Below, one piece after another: positions 46,590 to 57,510 of a stretch of 64,000 bases of DNA. A program made the translations under genes and the position numbers. Source of the stretch: Neonectria sp. B-13 (lineage: Eukaryota; Ascomycota; Sordariomycetes; Hypocreales; Nectriaceae); the NCBI GenBank assembly GCA_002682825.1, contig NOKP01000006.1, positions 372,001-436,000 of the forward strand, given 5' to 3'. The notes under the pieces are model-generated. The model was not told the DNA's origin and ran no database searches. It saw only the letters and a program-made list of their open reading frames with translations. Each line of letters opens with the position of its first letter. Positions within the stretch are counted from its first letter, which is position 1.

Positions 46590-47326
46590 ATGGCGACTCA
46601 ATTCCCCAATGTCTACCACCACCGGAAGGTTGCGGAGACTGCATCCAAGGCTTGCGACGTCTGCTACAAACCAAGCGCCTCAGTGTTGATCACACCGGAT
46701 AAAAAGGTGCATAGAACACATGCACCACGGCAGATAAATAAGCATAGGCTGACTCTCAAGGTTGCTAGGATTTCTTCTTTGTGTGTCCCGCCCATTTGAA
46801 AGATCAGTACTTCTGCACGCCCAAGATCGACCACGATGCTGTGAAGGCCAAGCGAGAGAAGGAGCTCGAGGAAGAAAAGGAGCGTCTCAAAAAGGAGTAC
46901 GAGGAAAAGCAGCGCAAAAAGAAAGAGAAAGAAGCCAACAAGGGCAAGGAAAAGGACAAAGACAAGGATAAGGATAAAGACAAGGACAAGGACGACAAGA
47001 AGGACGACGACAAGAAGGATGCCAAAGACAGCAAGGTGCGTTCATGAGAGGGTCCGATGTGAACTAACGGCCAAGCCCTGATGAAGATTGATGCTGAGTC
47101 TCGCCAGGATAAGGAAGAGGAAGCAGCCCCTGAAGAGGAACCCCGAGTATTCGAGTTGAAGAGGTGCGTAGGCTGTCCATTCATGCCGCGTCGTACTAAC
47201 AGACATAGCTCTTTCTACCAGCAACGGTTGACGAAGAAGCGGCAGGCTGGAGCAGCAAAACGTACTCGAGAACGCGTGTCACAGCCGGGTTACTTTCCGT
47301 CTGTTCCCAGGGACGATCCCAGCTGA
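46590..47326 (+). CDS. vfa1: Vfa1, Vps4-associated protein, 192 aa
   Basis: Four exons: 46590-46706, 46769-47035, 47087-47163 and 47209-47326. Introns are 62, 51 and 45 bp, with branches GGCTGACT, AACTAACG and TACTAACA. In intron 2 the nearer AG at 47075 would break the frame, so the AG at 47086 is used. The N-terminus (HHRKVAETASKACDVCYKPS) starts a small zinc-binding domain with CxxC and a second C/H set (FVCPAHLKDQYFC). A strongly charged Lys/Glu/Asp region with KDKDKDKD repeats follows, then a C-terminal helical end (FYQQRLTKKRQAGAAK). In yeast, Vfa1 binds the MIT domain of the ESCRT ATPase Vps4 through its C-terminus and stimulates it at endosomes. Length matches yeast Vfa1 (about 200 residues). 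Confidence 0.92.
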
Positions 47327-47656
47327 TCAGTCTGTAACAAATCGATTGCAAGTCATGCGAAACACGCTGCCGGCATCCTGATCAATCCTAACGAGTGAGA
47401 GATTCTCAAATACAAGATTCTCTTGGACGCCCGGCGGTGCTGTGTCAAGACAACACCAACTGTTCTTGTACCCAGAACACTAACACTTGTGCTGAACCCC
47501 GAGTTCGCCAAGTTCGGTAGATGATGAATGAAATATCACATCTTGAACTCACTGCGGAACTCGGTACACCATCTGGATAGAACGGCTTGACATCATCAAT
47601 TCGCCATCACCCCGTTTCTAATGCTTGTGAGAGTCCGACTGACTCCTTGTTGACTT

Positions 47657-47692
47657 CTCCATTGACTCCTCCATTGACTCCTCCATTGACTC
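47657..47692. repeat. 12-bp tandem repeat TCCATTGACTCC
   Basis: Three perfect head-to-tail copies of a 12-mer, with diverged copies on both flanks. Confidence 0.9.
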
Positions 47693-47883
47693 CTACATGG
47701 ACTCCAATTAGCTTCCACAGCTACGGTTTCTTACAATTGAACTGCAAGACAACACCAGCAGCTCATTGATATCTAGCTACCATTGAGAACGTTGACTTCA
47801 GATGAAGTCACGAACACCACTGACCATATGACATTATGCAGAGGGCTTGTATTAACGTAAACAGCTCCACTAGTCCAGCACAC

Positions 47884-47908
47884 CACACACACACACACAC
47901 ACACACAC
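47884..47908. repeat. (CA)n microsatellite
   Basis: An uninterrupted CA dinucleotide run of about 25 bp, extended by imperfect CACAC on each side. Confidence 0.9.
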
Positions 47909-48176
47909 CACACACTTGGAAAAACACCACGGCCACGGCCACAGCCCAGCCCCAGCCAACAGCCCATTCCCGGCTGACCCACGGCGTGCTAGCATGCTTC
48001 GATTTGACACCTAAAGTTAATTGCCGTCTGCCAGACGGCGCAACACATGGTCTCGGGGTTAGGAAACTAAGTGCTAGTAATAACGGAAGAGCTGTGTCCT
48101 AACGGCAGCACCTCTTCTTCACCCTGATCGCCTTTATGGCTTGGGTCATAGATAGGACCTAACACTAATTGCCACA

Positions 48177-48358
48177 CTATAACTTATCCTTCTTCTCACA
48201 CTTCTCCCTGGAGCTATTCACAGCCTTGATAGCCATGTCCCCATCTCCTGGTCCTTCTTATTCTAAGCAGCTGCCTTGCAGCGCTCTCTGGAAGCATTAG
48301 CGGTCGCAACCATATGAGCCTCTTCCTCGTCATTGGCGATTCTGAAGCTATCCGCCAT
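48177..48358 (-). pseudogene. Decayed small gene with two SREKC-type peptide repeats
   Basis: On the minus strand an ATG at 48358 opens a frame MADSFRIANDEEEAHMVATA continuing NASRERCKAAA to a TAG at 48263-48265 (31 residues). After the stop the frame goes on NKKDQEM. Then an apparent 8-nt insertion (repeating ATGG) shifts it, and a second copy of the motif appears in the new frame: MAIKAVNSSREKCEKKDKL, with a stop at 48177-48179. The two units share the pattern M-(V/I)-x-A-x3-SRE-(R/K)-C. Upstream is a normal-looking gene start: a TATA box at 48600-48607, a leader, and a 51-bp leader intron (48360-48410, GTGAGT, branch GCTAAT, TAG) ending one base before the ATG. So this is either a 31-residue protein or, more likely, a decayed two-repeat protein. 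I know no function for it. Confidence 0.5.
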
Positions 48359-48966
48359 GCTAGATGGTCTTATTAGCCCCAGCCGGAACAGAGAATAGCA
48401 GTAAACTCACTTGCAAGATGGGCAATGAATAAAGGATAAAAACGGAGAAATCTTAGATAGAGTAGGAGTTGGGATTTGTTTGGGAGATTGTGGTTCAGTG
48501 AGCTAAATCTGTCTTGACGATGAGAAGAGACTATTAGATAGTGAAGAGTTTCTAGTTGCTAGTTGTGTTTTAGCTTTTAATTGCTAGGATTGAACCAGAC
48601 TTATATATTCATATCTTGAGTATGCTGATCATAAGTGTAATTATAAATATATTTCACGCTGATACTATTGCCTATGTACTTGGATTGGTTATGTTCTTTT
48701 AATTGGCTGGTTTCACTGTATTATTAACAAACTTGTTGGTTTAAATTACATCAGCCTTCTAAACTGTATAAGCTAGTATAGGTTTATAAACTTGAGAAAT
48801 AGCAGTGATATAACTTCCCTAGAGGCATATATACCTTAGGCATACATGTCCTAGACCGCCCTACTTTCTGCAGGTTTCCTCTTCCGCAATACTACTCATT
48901 ATCAATCCATGTAATCATCCCTAGACAACCAGTTATCCCACCTGTATCTACGCCTTATCGCTTAAG
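48359..48966. promoter_or_regulatory. AT-rich shared promoter of the divergent small gene and kinase-like gene
   Basis: About 600 bp between two divergent broken genes, clearly AT-richer than the genome around it. The minus side contains TATA box, leader and leader intron of the 48358 gene. The plus side has a TATATAC element near 48827-48833, about 135 bp before the kinase-like start. Confidence 0.5.
48600..48607 (-). promoter_or_regulatory. TATA box (TATATAAG) of the small repeat-peptide gene
   Basis: TATATAAG on the minus strand, about 190 bp before the leader intron and about 240 bp before the ATG at 48358. It is a strong consensus TATA box in an AT-rich setting. Confidence 0.5.
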
Positions 48967-50530
48967 ATGGCCCCTAAACTAAGGTATATTCGCATGGATA
49001 AGGACGACCTTGCTTGGGAACAGGGCGACAACCAGTCCGATGAGTGGGAGAGATCACTGAACAAAGCTACCATTCTTCGTGAAATCGGAAAATTCATCAA
49101 CAAGCACCGGCTGGGGAAGCCTGTCGAGCTTCACAGAGCCATCCGGGGTGGCTACAATGTTTTCTATCGCTTGGAATACGAGGACGGATCTTCCGCCGCC
49201 ATGAGAATCCCCTGCCCAGGTTTGTTCATCCATGATCTACACCATCCGCAAGTTCTCCATGAGCCACTATTAACATAGACCAGCTGTTGTTAAGTTCCCT
49301 GATGAAAAGGTTCGTTACGAGGTAGCGACCATGCGGTACATTAGTGCCAACACCACCATTCCAGTGCCTAAAATATACCATTGGGGAACTGCAGAAGAAA
49401 ACCCCCTAGGCCTCAGGCCATTCATCATCATGGAGTTCATTGAACATGATACAACTTTGTCTCATGCTCTTAATGATCCTCTGGTTGATCCTACGGGTAA
49501 CCACTCCCTGGATCCCAACATTAGCGAGGAGAAGCTTCGGTTTCTTTATAGGCAGATGGCCAACATTATCGTCCAGCTATCCGCTCTATCCTTTTCCCAA
49601 ATTGGGTCTTTGGTCCAGGATGACAAAGGGCAGTTCTCTACATCAGGGAGACCACTTATACAAAACATGAATTCACTCCTTGAATTCATAGATTCTCCTG
49701 CTAGCCTCCTTCCAACCCACGCATTTTCCACGTCCAATGAATGGTATTCCGCTATGGCTGATATGCATCTCACTCAGCTAACATTTCAACACAACGATGC
49801 TATTGAGGATGAGGATGAGGATGACGCACGCGACAAGTATGTTGTTCGCCAACTATTCCGGGAAACTCGCATCTGATGGGCGACTGGCCTCTGGATTCAG
49901 CCCCCAGACAGATGATGGTCATGAATCTACCTTCCGCCTTTTCTCTGAGGATCTAAGACCATCCAATGTCTTGATCGATAAGGATCTCTGTGTGGTTGGT
50001 GTGATTGATTGGGAGTTTGCCTACGCAGCCCCAGCCCAGTTCTCCTTTGATCCTCCCTGGTGGCTCCTCTTAGAGGGCCCTGAACACTGGCCAGGCGGGT
50101 ATGGGGAATGGATGAAGGCCTATGAGCCTCGTCTGGAGACTTTTATTTCTGTCCTGGAAGTGGAAGAGAAGAAGCTGCGGGCGGAGCATCACGTTGAAGA
50201 TGGTCTCAAAGGTCTTTCCATCTCGGATGATGAGAGTTTGTCTCTTTCGCAGCAGATGCGAAGAAACTGGGAGAGCAAGTCCTGGATGGTTCGCTATGCA
50301 GCAAGGAACAGCTGGTCCCTTGACTTCCTTTTTTGGAGGTACCTGGACCCTAGGTACTTTGGCGAAAATGAGGACGGTGATTACCACGCAAGGCTTCATC
50401 TTCTTAGCCAGAGCAGATTGATGCAATGGAGCCCTTTGTTAAGTATAAGATGGAGCAGAGTACGGAACGAATCCTGGTGCAGTGGAACGAGGAGGATGCG
50501 AAAGCTGAACTGAGCAAGGTTAAATTGTAA
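48967..50530 (+). pseudogene. Aminoglycoside-phosphotransferase-fold (APH) gene with two frameshifts
   Basis: It starts MAPKLRYIRMDKDDLAWEQG and has one 64-bp intron (49220-49283, GTTTGT...CCAG) joining IPCP to AVVKFPDEKVRYEVATMRYI. The N-lobe has IIMEFIEHDTTLSHAL. The frame closes at 49876 but similarity goes on one base out of register from about 49860 (LFR then KLASDGRL), so one extra base lies in the CCGGG at 49858-49862. The catalytic part follows: FSEDLRPSNVLIDKDL (Brenner-type loop with Glu in place of His) and GVIDWEFAYAAP with the metal-binding Asp. A second shift near 50409 (one base missing) moves to EQIDAMEPFVKYKMEQST, ending at 50530. No intron can repair either break. These fungal APH-like proteins are numerous and uncharacterised; they are not known resistance enzymes. 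Sequencing error at both sites is an alternative. Confidence 0.75.
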
Positions 50531-53500
50531 ATAGATTGGGGCTATTCCACACATGACAGTATCATCCAACGGGAATCCTTACAGAGATCACGATATGTTC
50601 ACCACGGGTTACCAATACGGATCTTCACCACAGCGGATCCTGACTTCCTACCTCCACATTCCAAGCCCCAAGCAACGGGCCTTCGCCACAGGTCTTGTCC
50701 TCTTCGGCAACTCGCACTCTGGCCTTGGCTTATCTCTCTCTCCCGTAAGACGACCCAGTCGCACTAACTGCGAGTCCCGGCTTTCATGACTTCACATCAG
50801 GTCTTTACCATGGGTTGCACAGGTCATCACAACAGGTCGCAAGAGATCGTAATGGATCAAAACGGGCCATCACACTGGCTTTGTAACCGGTACTGCCCAC
50901 CTCAATCTGTACCTCCGTACCCGCCTACATGACCGGGCTAGCCCCACGGCACGGCCCCACCCGGTGCCGACACCGACCTCACTGCCGTCTCCGTCCCGCA
51001 TCGACGAACAGCACGGCCATCACCATCAATCACACTTCTCAACAACCATCACACTACCCTCTATCACTCCAGCTGTGTTAGGCAGGAACAAGAGCTGGAA
51101 ACGCCCCAAAAAATGGTTCTGGGGCCACACAATAGTCCAAAACACCACTTCAACTGACATCCCAAAACAAGTCGAAAGTTCCACAACCGGTCTAATGCTA
51201 TGGCGACAGATATCTCTTGCACATACCCTTCACGCAATTTCGATATATCCTAAGTTGGATTCCGTAGAGTTAATCCGGACTTCTCTTCTACTATCGCAAC
51301 CCGCATTCACGCCGAGTGTAGTCGCCCTACCCGGGAGCTTGGATAAAGCAACAACATTATTACGTGCAAGTGGTAAGACAACCACATACAACCAGGCCCT
51401 TCCGTGTCGATATATCTTTCCGCTAGTAACGGATCGAAGACTATTCTCCTCCTCGCTCTTTATGACTGCGCCATGTTTGAAGGCCCTTATTCGGGCACCA
51501 CTCGACGCATCATGGCCGAGTCGGCGGCGGCCTCGCTAATTGCAATAGATCCCCGAAGCTAACTACGCCATGGGCGAAAATTCTGGCCACGGGGTTGTCA
51601 GCAAATAGCGGTTCGTATTCAGCAATATACTACCCCCGACGCCTTTAGCCTTGCTGTTCACTTAACTTTGCCTGGAGAGACATGGCGTTGTGGCGTTGAC
51701 GCTTGCTCCCCGGGGTTGAGTCTTGTAGCCCGTCGCCGACCAACCGGAACGACCATCATCAGCCTCGTTTACCGAGCGCCAATCCGCCACTTAACAGATC
51801 CAGCAAGGCTGAGTGAGACACTTCAGCCCTGTGGTTGCCTTTGTGGTGGCTGGGCAATAAACCTCGGACTAAACTGGCCAGGATCTGTTCCTCGTTTCAA
51901 CCTACAGCCCCGGTCCAGTTGTAGGGCTTTCGCTCGCAACATGGAGGATCTTTGGCGTATTTGGGAAACCCACCATGGCCGGATCCCTGGCTAGCCACTG
52001 CCTCCGAGGCTGAAACCTGGTCAATAAAAAGTCCTTGCTACCACAGGGCTGGGCTAGTCGAAGCCATCTGTCCACTGGCTTGCCCTATGGCCAAGCCCCC
52101 CTCACAAACTCCTTGACCATCGTCTCGGACATGTCACTATGACGGACCCGGAGACTTGACGCGCCCGAACTGTCTCCTCTCCGCAACAGGCAGAAACCAA
52201 GGCTGCCCACGGGTCGAGCACTGCGGGGACCAGAATGGTTCTAGCGCTTACATGCTCACCTCTGCCGCAGGGTGGACTATCTTGGTCAGCAGCCCGACTT
52301 CTCTGCAGATGAGTGGATGTTTCTGATCTCGAAATAGGCTCCGAATTGTAATCATGAGACATGAAGCGTCCAAGGGAACCGGCCCCGCTCCGTTGGTGGT
52401 GCTTGGGCTTGGCGATATTCGTACTTACACCAGATTCAGAAGCACTCCGTCACCTTGGCTGCAGTCTGCAGGCCCAGGGTTGACGGCATTCCCGCCCAAC
52501 GGCAGGACCGAATACATTGGAGACACCCAGGCCCATCCATGTCCTCAGAACAGCGGTGTCGTTAACCAACTGCCTTGTTGAACGGGCCTGCCTCGGTCAA
52601 CAGGACCAGGTCGAGATACCACTACGGTAGTAGGGCTGCGGGCAGTGGCGCACCCTAACTGCAAAGAGGTTGTGACAGGTGAGCTCTGACAACTTTTGCC
52701 TTGCTATAGCTACCCATGGTGCAAACATATCTCCTCTTGTCTGCTTGTCCGCGTTTGGAGGGGGGGACAGACGTAATCAACATGAACCACCACAGCCACG
52801 ATTCTGCAGCCGCGAGAAGGCGGATCTGGACATTGGGCGTCTTCGGCGACATATCGAACGACTAGGTTCCGAGCACATGCGGAATCGCGAGATCGCACCC
52901 CTCCTCGGTTGTCGAGATGATGACTGCAGAACGGCTTTGGAGTGGCACGCATGCATCCCTCTCCTGCTAGCGGCACGGCGCCAGCCCTAATCAACTCGTC
53001 CTTCTGTAGTTGGTGCATACCATCATCCCACCCGGAGCGAACTGAGCTCCAAGTTGATGCTGGATCCGCACAACCTGCGATGGCTTCGTCCCGACGCCTC
53101 TCCAGCCCCCAAGTACATCTGACATGACGCATGGGTGCCGTTCCGTGCGACCATCCTCGAAGCATGGGTCTTCTTCCAGTTTCAACGCAAACGACGGTTC
53201 TCCGGCCTGGAGCTAACTTGAACTACCGACAACTTGGATATGCCGCCTGGCTTTCGACCTCGGATGCGACTCTGCGCTGTCAGCCCCAACTAGATGCAGG
53301 CTGGATGCTCCCCGGCGCTAACATGGCAACACGCCCGACCAGGCGAAATGCATTGGAGACATGCTGGTTGCATCTCGATGGCCAGTCTGCCACAAAATAT
53401 CTCATGCTGCCTGGGCTGCTTTCGACCTGCGGCTGCACCTACGCCGTCGAGCGAACCTTTTCGGCCCCGCCGTCCAAGAACCAAGGCGTTCATACTCCGT

Positions 53501-56233
53501 ACTTCCAGGCGGGTACCAAGTCGTCCAGGGAAGCCCGGGAGGGGACCGCTGGGTTGGGGTTGCAATGCACACCCTCCTCACGCCGCGAGTTGAAAGCCGA
53601 AGCTTGATTTCCTCGCCAGTATCTGCCCGTCTACGATCGACACCGAATGGCGTGCTTCCAGCGGGGGACGGAGACTCAGGGGGGGGTGTGTGCGAAGGCA
53701 GTACTTGCAAGCTGCTAGACGGGAGGTACTTGTGGTGGTTTGTACCTCCTATCCTACCCCTGGGCGCCTCTCCAGGCTATACCTACGGTTCGAGCTATGC
53801 AGGCCGGTGTGTTTCCTCGCCATGGTTTCTTTAGCCTTGCAACGATGGAACGCTCCTGTCCCGTGCTCGGGCCGGCTTGGTAAACGTCCCCCGCCCGATC
53901 GACACCCCCGGAAGGCCGGCGACTACAAGAGGCTCCCCGAGAAGTCGGGATCGGAGCGGGTCTCGCACTCGCACCGCGGAACGACCATCGCCGCAGTCAC
54001 GCTCCGACATCATTCATTGAGTGTAAGATGACGCTGACAAGGTCCTGCCTAATCCGCTCGGCACAACCTGCCGCTCGACGCCCCGAAAAGGCAAGTTCCG
54101 GGCTGCGAAAGGCGGCTCCAGCGCTCTACCGGCCAAAACAATGGCTGCCTGAACACAACCTGCACCTGTACGCCAAGCTCAGAACGGACAAGGACGACGC
54201 GGTCAGATGGGCAGCCGTCGAAGCATTGCAGGTTCGGAACCCCGGTGGCACCAAACGCCAAGGGATAAGCTTCTAGAGACGGCAGATCGAGGGGGGAACA
54301 TGTCGATTCTGGGAACGTGGCGGCCCTGGCGGGCTCCATCGCGTGATCTTCGTGCATGCCAATACTATCCGGAAGCGGTATCAAGACTCGAGGAGCGGGC
54401 ATCGTTGATACCCGAGAACGGGGACGTCGTCCAAGCAAACGCCGGCTATGTCACGGTTCAAACCGCCCCGCTAGAGGGCAATGATAACATAATGTTCCCA
54501 GAACGAACAGCCGGGCCGCAGATATGGTCCGGGGGTGGTGGCGATGATGCGTTGAAGGCGGTCGGTGCATCAAGGGGATATGTTGATCTGCCACGCCTTG
54601 TCACGACAACGTCATCTTTCTGAAACAACCTGCGGACATTAGAGCTCGATAATATTACCAAAGACTCGGACTTCGAAAATCCTTCTTTTGTTTATGTGGA
54701 TTAAGCACTTCGTGGGGCGGCTTACATCTACTAACTTACTAAGTGCCGATGTGTAGATCAAGGCCTGTGCTCTGTCTGACAAGCAGCGATCCTGTGGAGC
54801 TCTCCAACCTCCAAGATGCAAGCTATTAATCCTCTCAAGGTGACACACCTAAAGCGTTGGTCGAGACGTATGACGGTGATGACGAGAGTCGCGCTCGCGG
54901 ACCATGATAGGCTCGCTCGGGTTGCTTACGCCCAAATATGACTGGGCTCGGGACAGCGATTAGAGTCCGAGCAGCGAGCCATAAGCAGCGGCGGGTTGCT
55001 CCCTTATGATTACTCTGATGGGGCGTTTGTTGTGGTTGTCGAGTCCTAGATTCTGTCTTGTAGATGTGTTTGGCGCACAGGTTTCCTGATAGGGCGAGAA
55101 AGGAGTCTGGCTGACAAGAACGGAGCAGAGTCAGATGGTGACTTTCCAGTCACCATTCGCACGACATGTCTCAATTGGGCAATCCACGTCTGCCCCATCG
55201 CCGACATATCTCCCACTTCGAGAAAACGGTGGCAGCGGAGCCTTTCCGTCAGGGCGTGGCTTCAGCGGCGGGTTAGTCTTGTTCGGCCTTGCAGTTACAC
55301 TCGTTCGCCCGGATATATCTCAGCACATTGGACCTAGACCAGACGAACAACGTGCCGTAATCGGCAAGGTGGAAGTAAGAAATAAATGATAGTGTCACCG
55401 CCTGGGAAGAATAACTGCAGGGCTAGTCGAAGGTGTGTGTGGGATGCGCTCAAGGGCCATGATGGATGGGGTGGAACAACGACGGGGCATGCGGTCAGGG
55501 ATGGTGGACATGCTCGGTGGGTTGTGGGTGCTTGACGGCCCTGGAGACTTGAAAAGGATGCTGAGCAGCGAGCAATACCGTCTCAATAGTCCGAGCCTAG
55601 TGCTGAGCGTGCTGAGGTAACTCTGGAAACCTCCGGGGTGTCTTGGGTCTTTGGCTCTCTCGCTTTCTTGACAGTTGACACATGACGAATAACCACCCCT
55701 CCTCCATGAGGGGCTTCCTTGCCCGCACCAGGAACCATCCGATCGTCCCGTCGCCGTCTGACGATCCTTCGGTTGCGCCCATCACGAGCCCCTCCGCTTC
55801 TTCAGCGGCCGCCCTAAGAGAAGTGACCCATGTACGTGTACGAGTATTCCTCCACCCCGTAAGCCCTAACGACTTCCCGATTAGAACCACACCCTTCCCC
55901 CTTCTCCCCCCAGTCGTTTCCTCTGCTGGGATTCTTGAGCGCTTTCCGCTTCTGACAATGCCGTGGGGGACGAGAACGCCGGTGCGACGAGAGGGAAGTG
56001 GTCGGCGAGGGGACGCCCGGTTGTCGACGGAGGAAGATTGTGTCTGCGATGCCTTTTGGCAGGTCAAGAAGTCGGGATTCCGGTGGGGGCTCCGGGGAGG
56101 AGCAGCAGGGGGTCGGAGGCTCGGAGGCTTGTGGACGGAGTCTTGACGACGGCGACTCGGGGACTAGGCGTAGCTGAACGGCGACTGTCCCGATGGTCGG
56201 TTAGTTACACGCGTGGTTCCCCTTCTCCAGCCG
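50531..56233. other. Gene-poor stretch of about 5.7 kb
   Basis: Neither strand shows a protein I can recognise. The longest ORFs (190 codons at 50964-51539, about 150-160 codons near 53.1-53.8 kb and 55.6-56.1 kb) have no domain, poor start context or overlapping rivals. No transposon protein or RNA gene was recognised. An ORF at 55682-56146 could be part of an unknown gene but I cannot support it. Confidence 0.45.
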
Positions 56234-57510
56234 TCACAGATGCCCGTCACGCGGTGGTGCGCCAGGCGGCATTCGAATGCCCATGCTCTTGCTCGTGCCG
56301 AATTCTCTCTTGAAGACATCGTCGACCTTGGCGCGCTGGAGTGAGAAGGCAGGCGAGATGTAGTCACCGCAGGAGCACCTGAAGCCCTTCCAGTCGTAGC
56401 GGCCCACGCCGGCACCACATTTGGCGTTGGGGCAGAGCAGCCGGCCGTTGAGCACGCCCTGCTCGAGGATGCTGCGCATCCAGCCTAGGGGCTCGACGAA
56501 GAAGTGTTGACAGGGAGCGGTGGAGTCCTTGTTGGCGGGCTTATGGTCCACGATGAACGGCGCCGTGGCTAAGGTGCAACGGCACTTCTTGCACCGCAGA
56601 CTGAGGCCAGACTCGTCGTGGGGCTGAGCCTCCTCGTCCTCGAACCTCAGTCTTGTGGGAGCCTGACCAACCGCCAGCCCCTCCTCAACTTCGCGCATGT
56701 ACGCCCAGCGCTGGTACACCGGATGGGTCTCGACATCGTCGGGGCAGTTCATCTCCCACCAGAGCGCCAGCTGGTCCATGAAGCCGGGGTTGGGCTCCGC
56801 CATGGGCCGCGTCCGGCGGACAAAGGTTAGCGCGGCGTGAACCGCCTCGGTGGAGGTTTCCTTTCGCGATCGTCCCTGCGGCGACGAGGCTGAATGCGCA
56901 TGAGTTGGGTCGGAGAGGGCAGTCGGGGTGATGTTAGGATCAAAGCGGTTCGGATATCGCCATAGCAGGTAGGCAATGATGGCTGAGACCGATCTGGACT
57001 TTCCAGCGGCGCAGTGGACAAAGACGCCTCGCTGGTCTCCATCGCCTCCAACGGTCAGATGCTCGATGCCCTTGTCGAGAGCCGCATCGTCGGCTTCCTG
57101 AGTCTCCACCCGATTCTTGCTGTGCCCCTTGCCAGATGCCCGCAACCCCTCGTCGATGAATTGTACAGCCTTGGGCAGATCCACCAGCAAGTTTGCGTCG
57201 TCGACGTCGTCGACATCAATGATGAGATGGCGGAACTCCTTTCCGTACTCTGACCAGGGCTCGTCCTTGAAGTTCTTAAGGCCAGACGGGTCGAAGCCAA
57301 CCACAGACAGGATGTGCGTGATGCCGCGTTCTGTCAGGGAGTCGGAGCGGCGCAGAGCCCACAGTCTTTGTGAGGGTTAGCACGAATGCAGCAGTCCGCC
57401 AAGGCAAACCACCATGAGGCTCAGCCTGCATATCGCGGCTGACAGTGAGAGCGATGCACTTACCCACCAACATACAACTCGTCCTGACCTTCGATCCTGC
57501 TGAGTGCCAT
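56234..57510 (-). CDS. yvh1: Dual-specificity phosphatase Yvh1, ribosome-assembly factor, 392 aa
   Basis: Exons are 57464-57510 and 56234-57365. The 98-bp intron has a GTAAGT donor, branch GTGCTAACC and AAG acceptor. I start at 57510 (MALSRIEGQDELYVGG), which fits the family, although the frame is open further upstream. Joined sequence runs into LWALRRSDSLTERGITHIL. The phosphatase P-loop is HCAAGKSRS (His133, Cys134), with the general-acid region at LIIDVDDVDD and a family loop HPVYQRWAYMREVEEG. The C-terminal zinc-binding domain carries LRCKKCRC, PCQHFFVEPLGWM, LLCPNAKCGAGVGRYDWKG and CSCGDYISPAF. In yeast, Yvh1 uses the zinc domain, not phosphatase activity, to release Mrt4 from pre-60S particles so that the stalk can assemble. 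It also affects growth and sporulation. Confidence 0.96.

Larger units (their letters stand above)
47327..48176. other. Spacer with simple repeats downstream of vfa1
   Basis: No gene is supported. It contains two clear tandem repeats, a 12-mer at 47657-47692 and an AC tract at 47884-47908, between otherwise plain sequence. Confidence 0.55.

Noticed and set aside
47587..47769. ORF with SPLTPPLTPPLTP repeats
   Set aside because: It arises entirely from the 12-bp tandem repeat and has no other coding feature.
49837..49907. Possible intron (GTATGT...CAG) that would bypass the first kinase frameshift
   Set aside because: The phase is wrong on joining, and it would remove the conserved-looking VVRQLFR/KLA segment.
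55682..56146. 154-codon plus-strand ORF starting MTNNHPSSMRGFLARTRNHP
   Set aside because: The N-terminal part looks vaguely protein-like, but there is no domain, an equally long minus-strand ORF covers it, and no splice model improved it.
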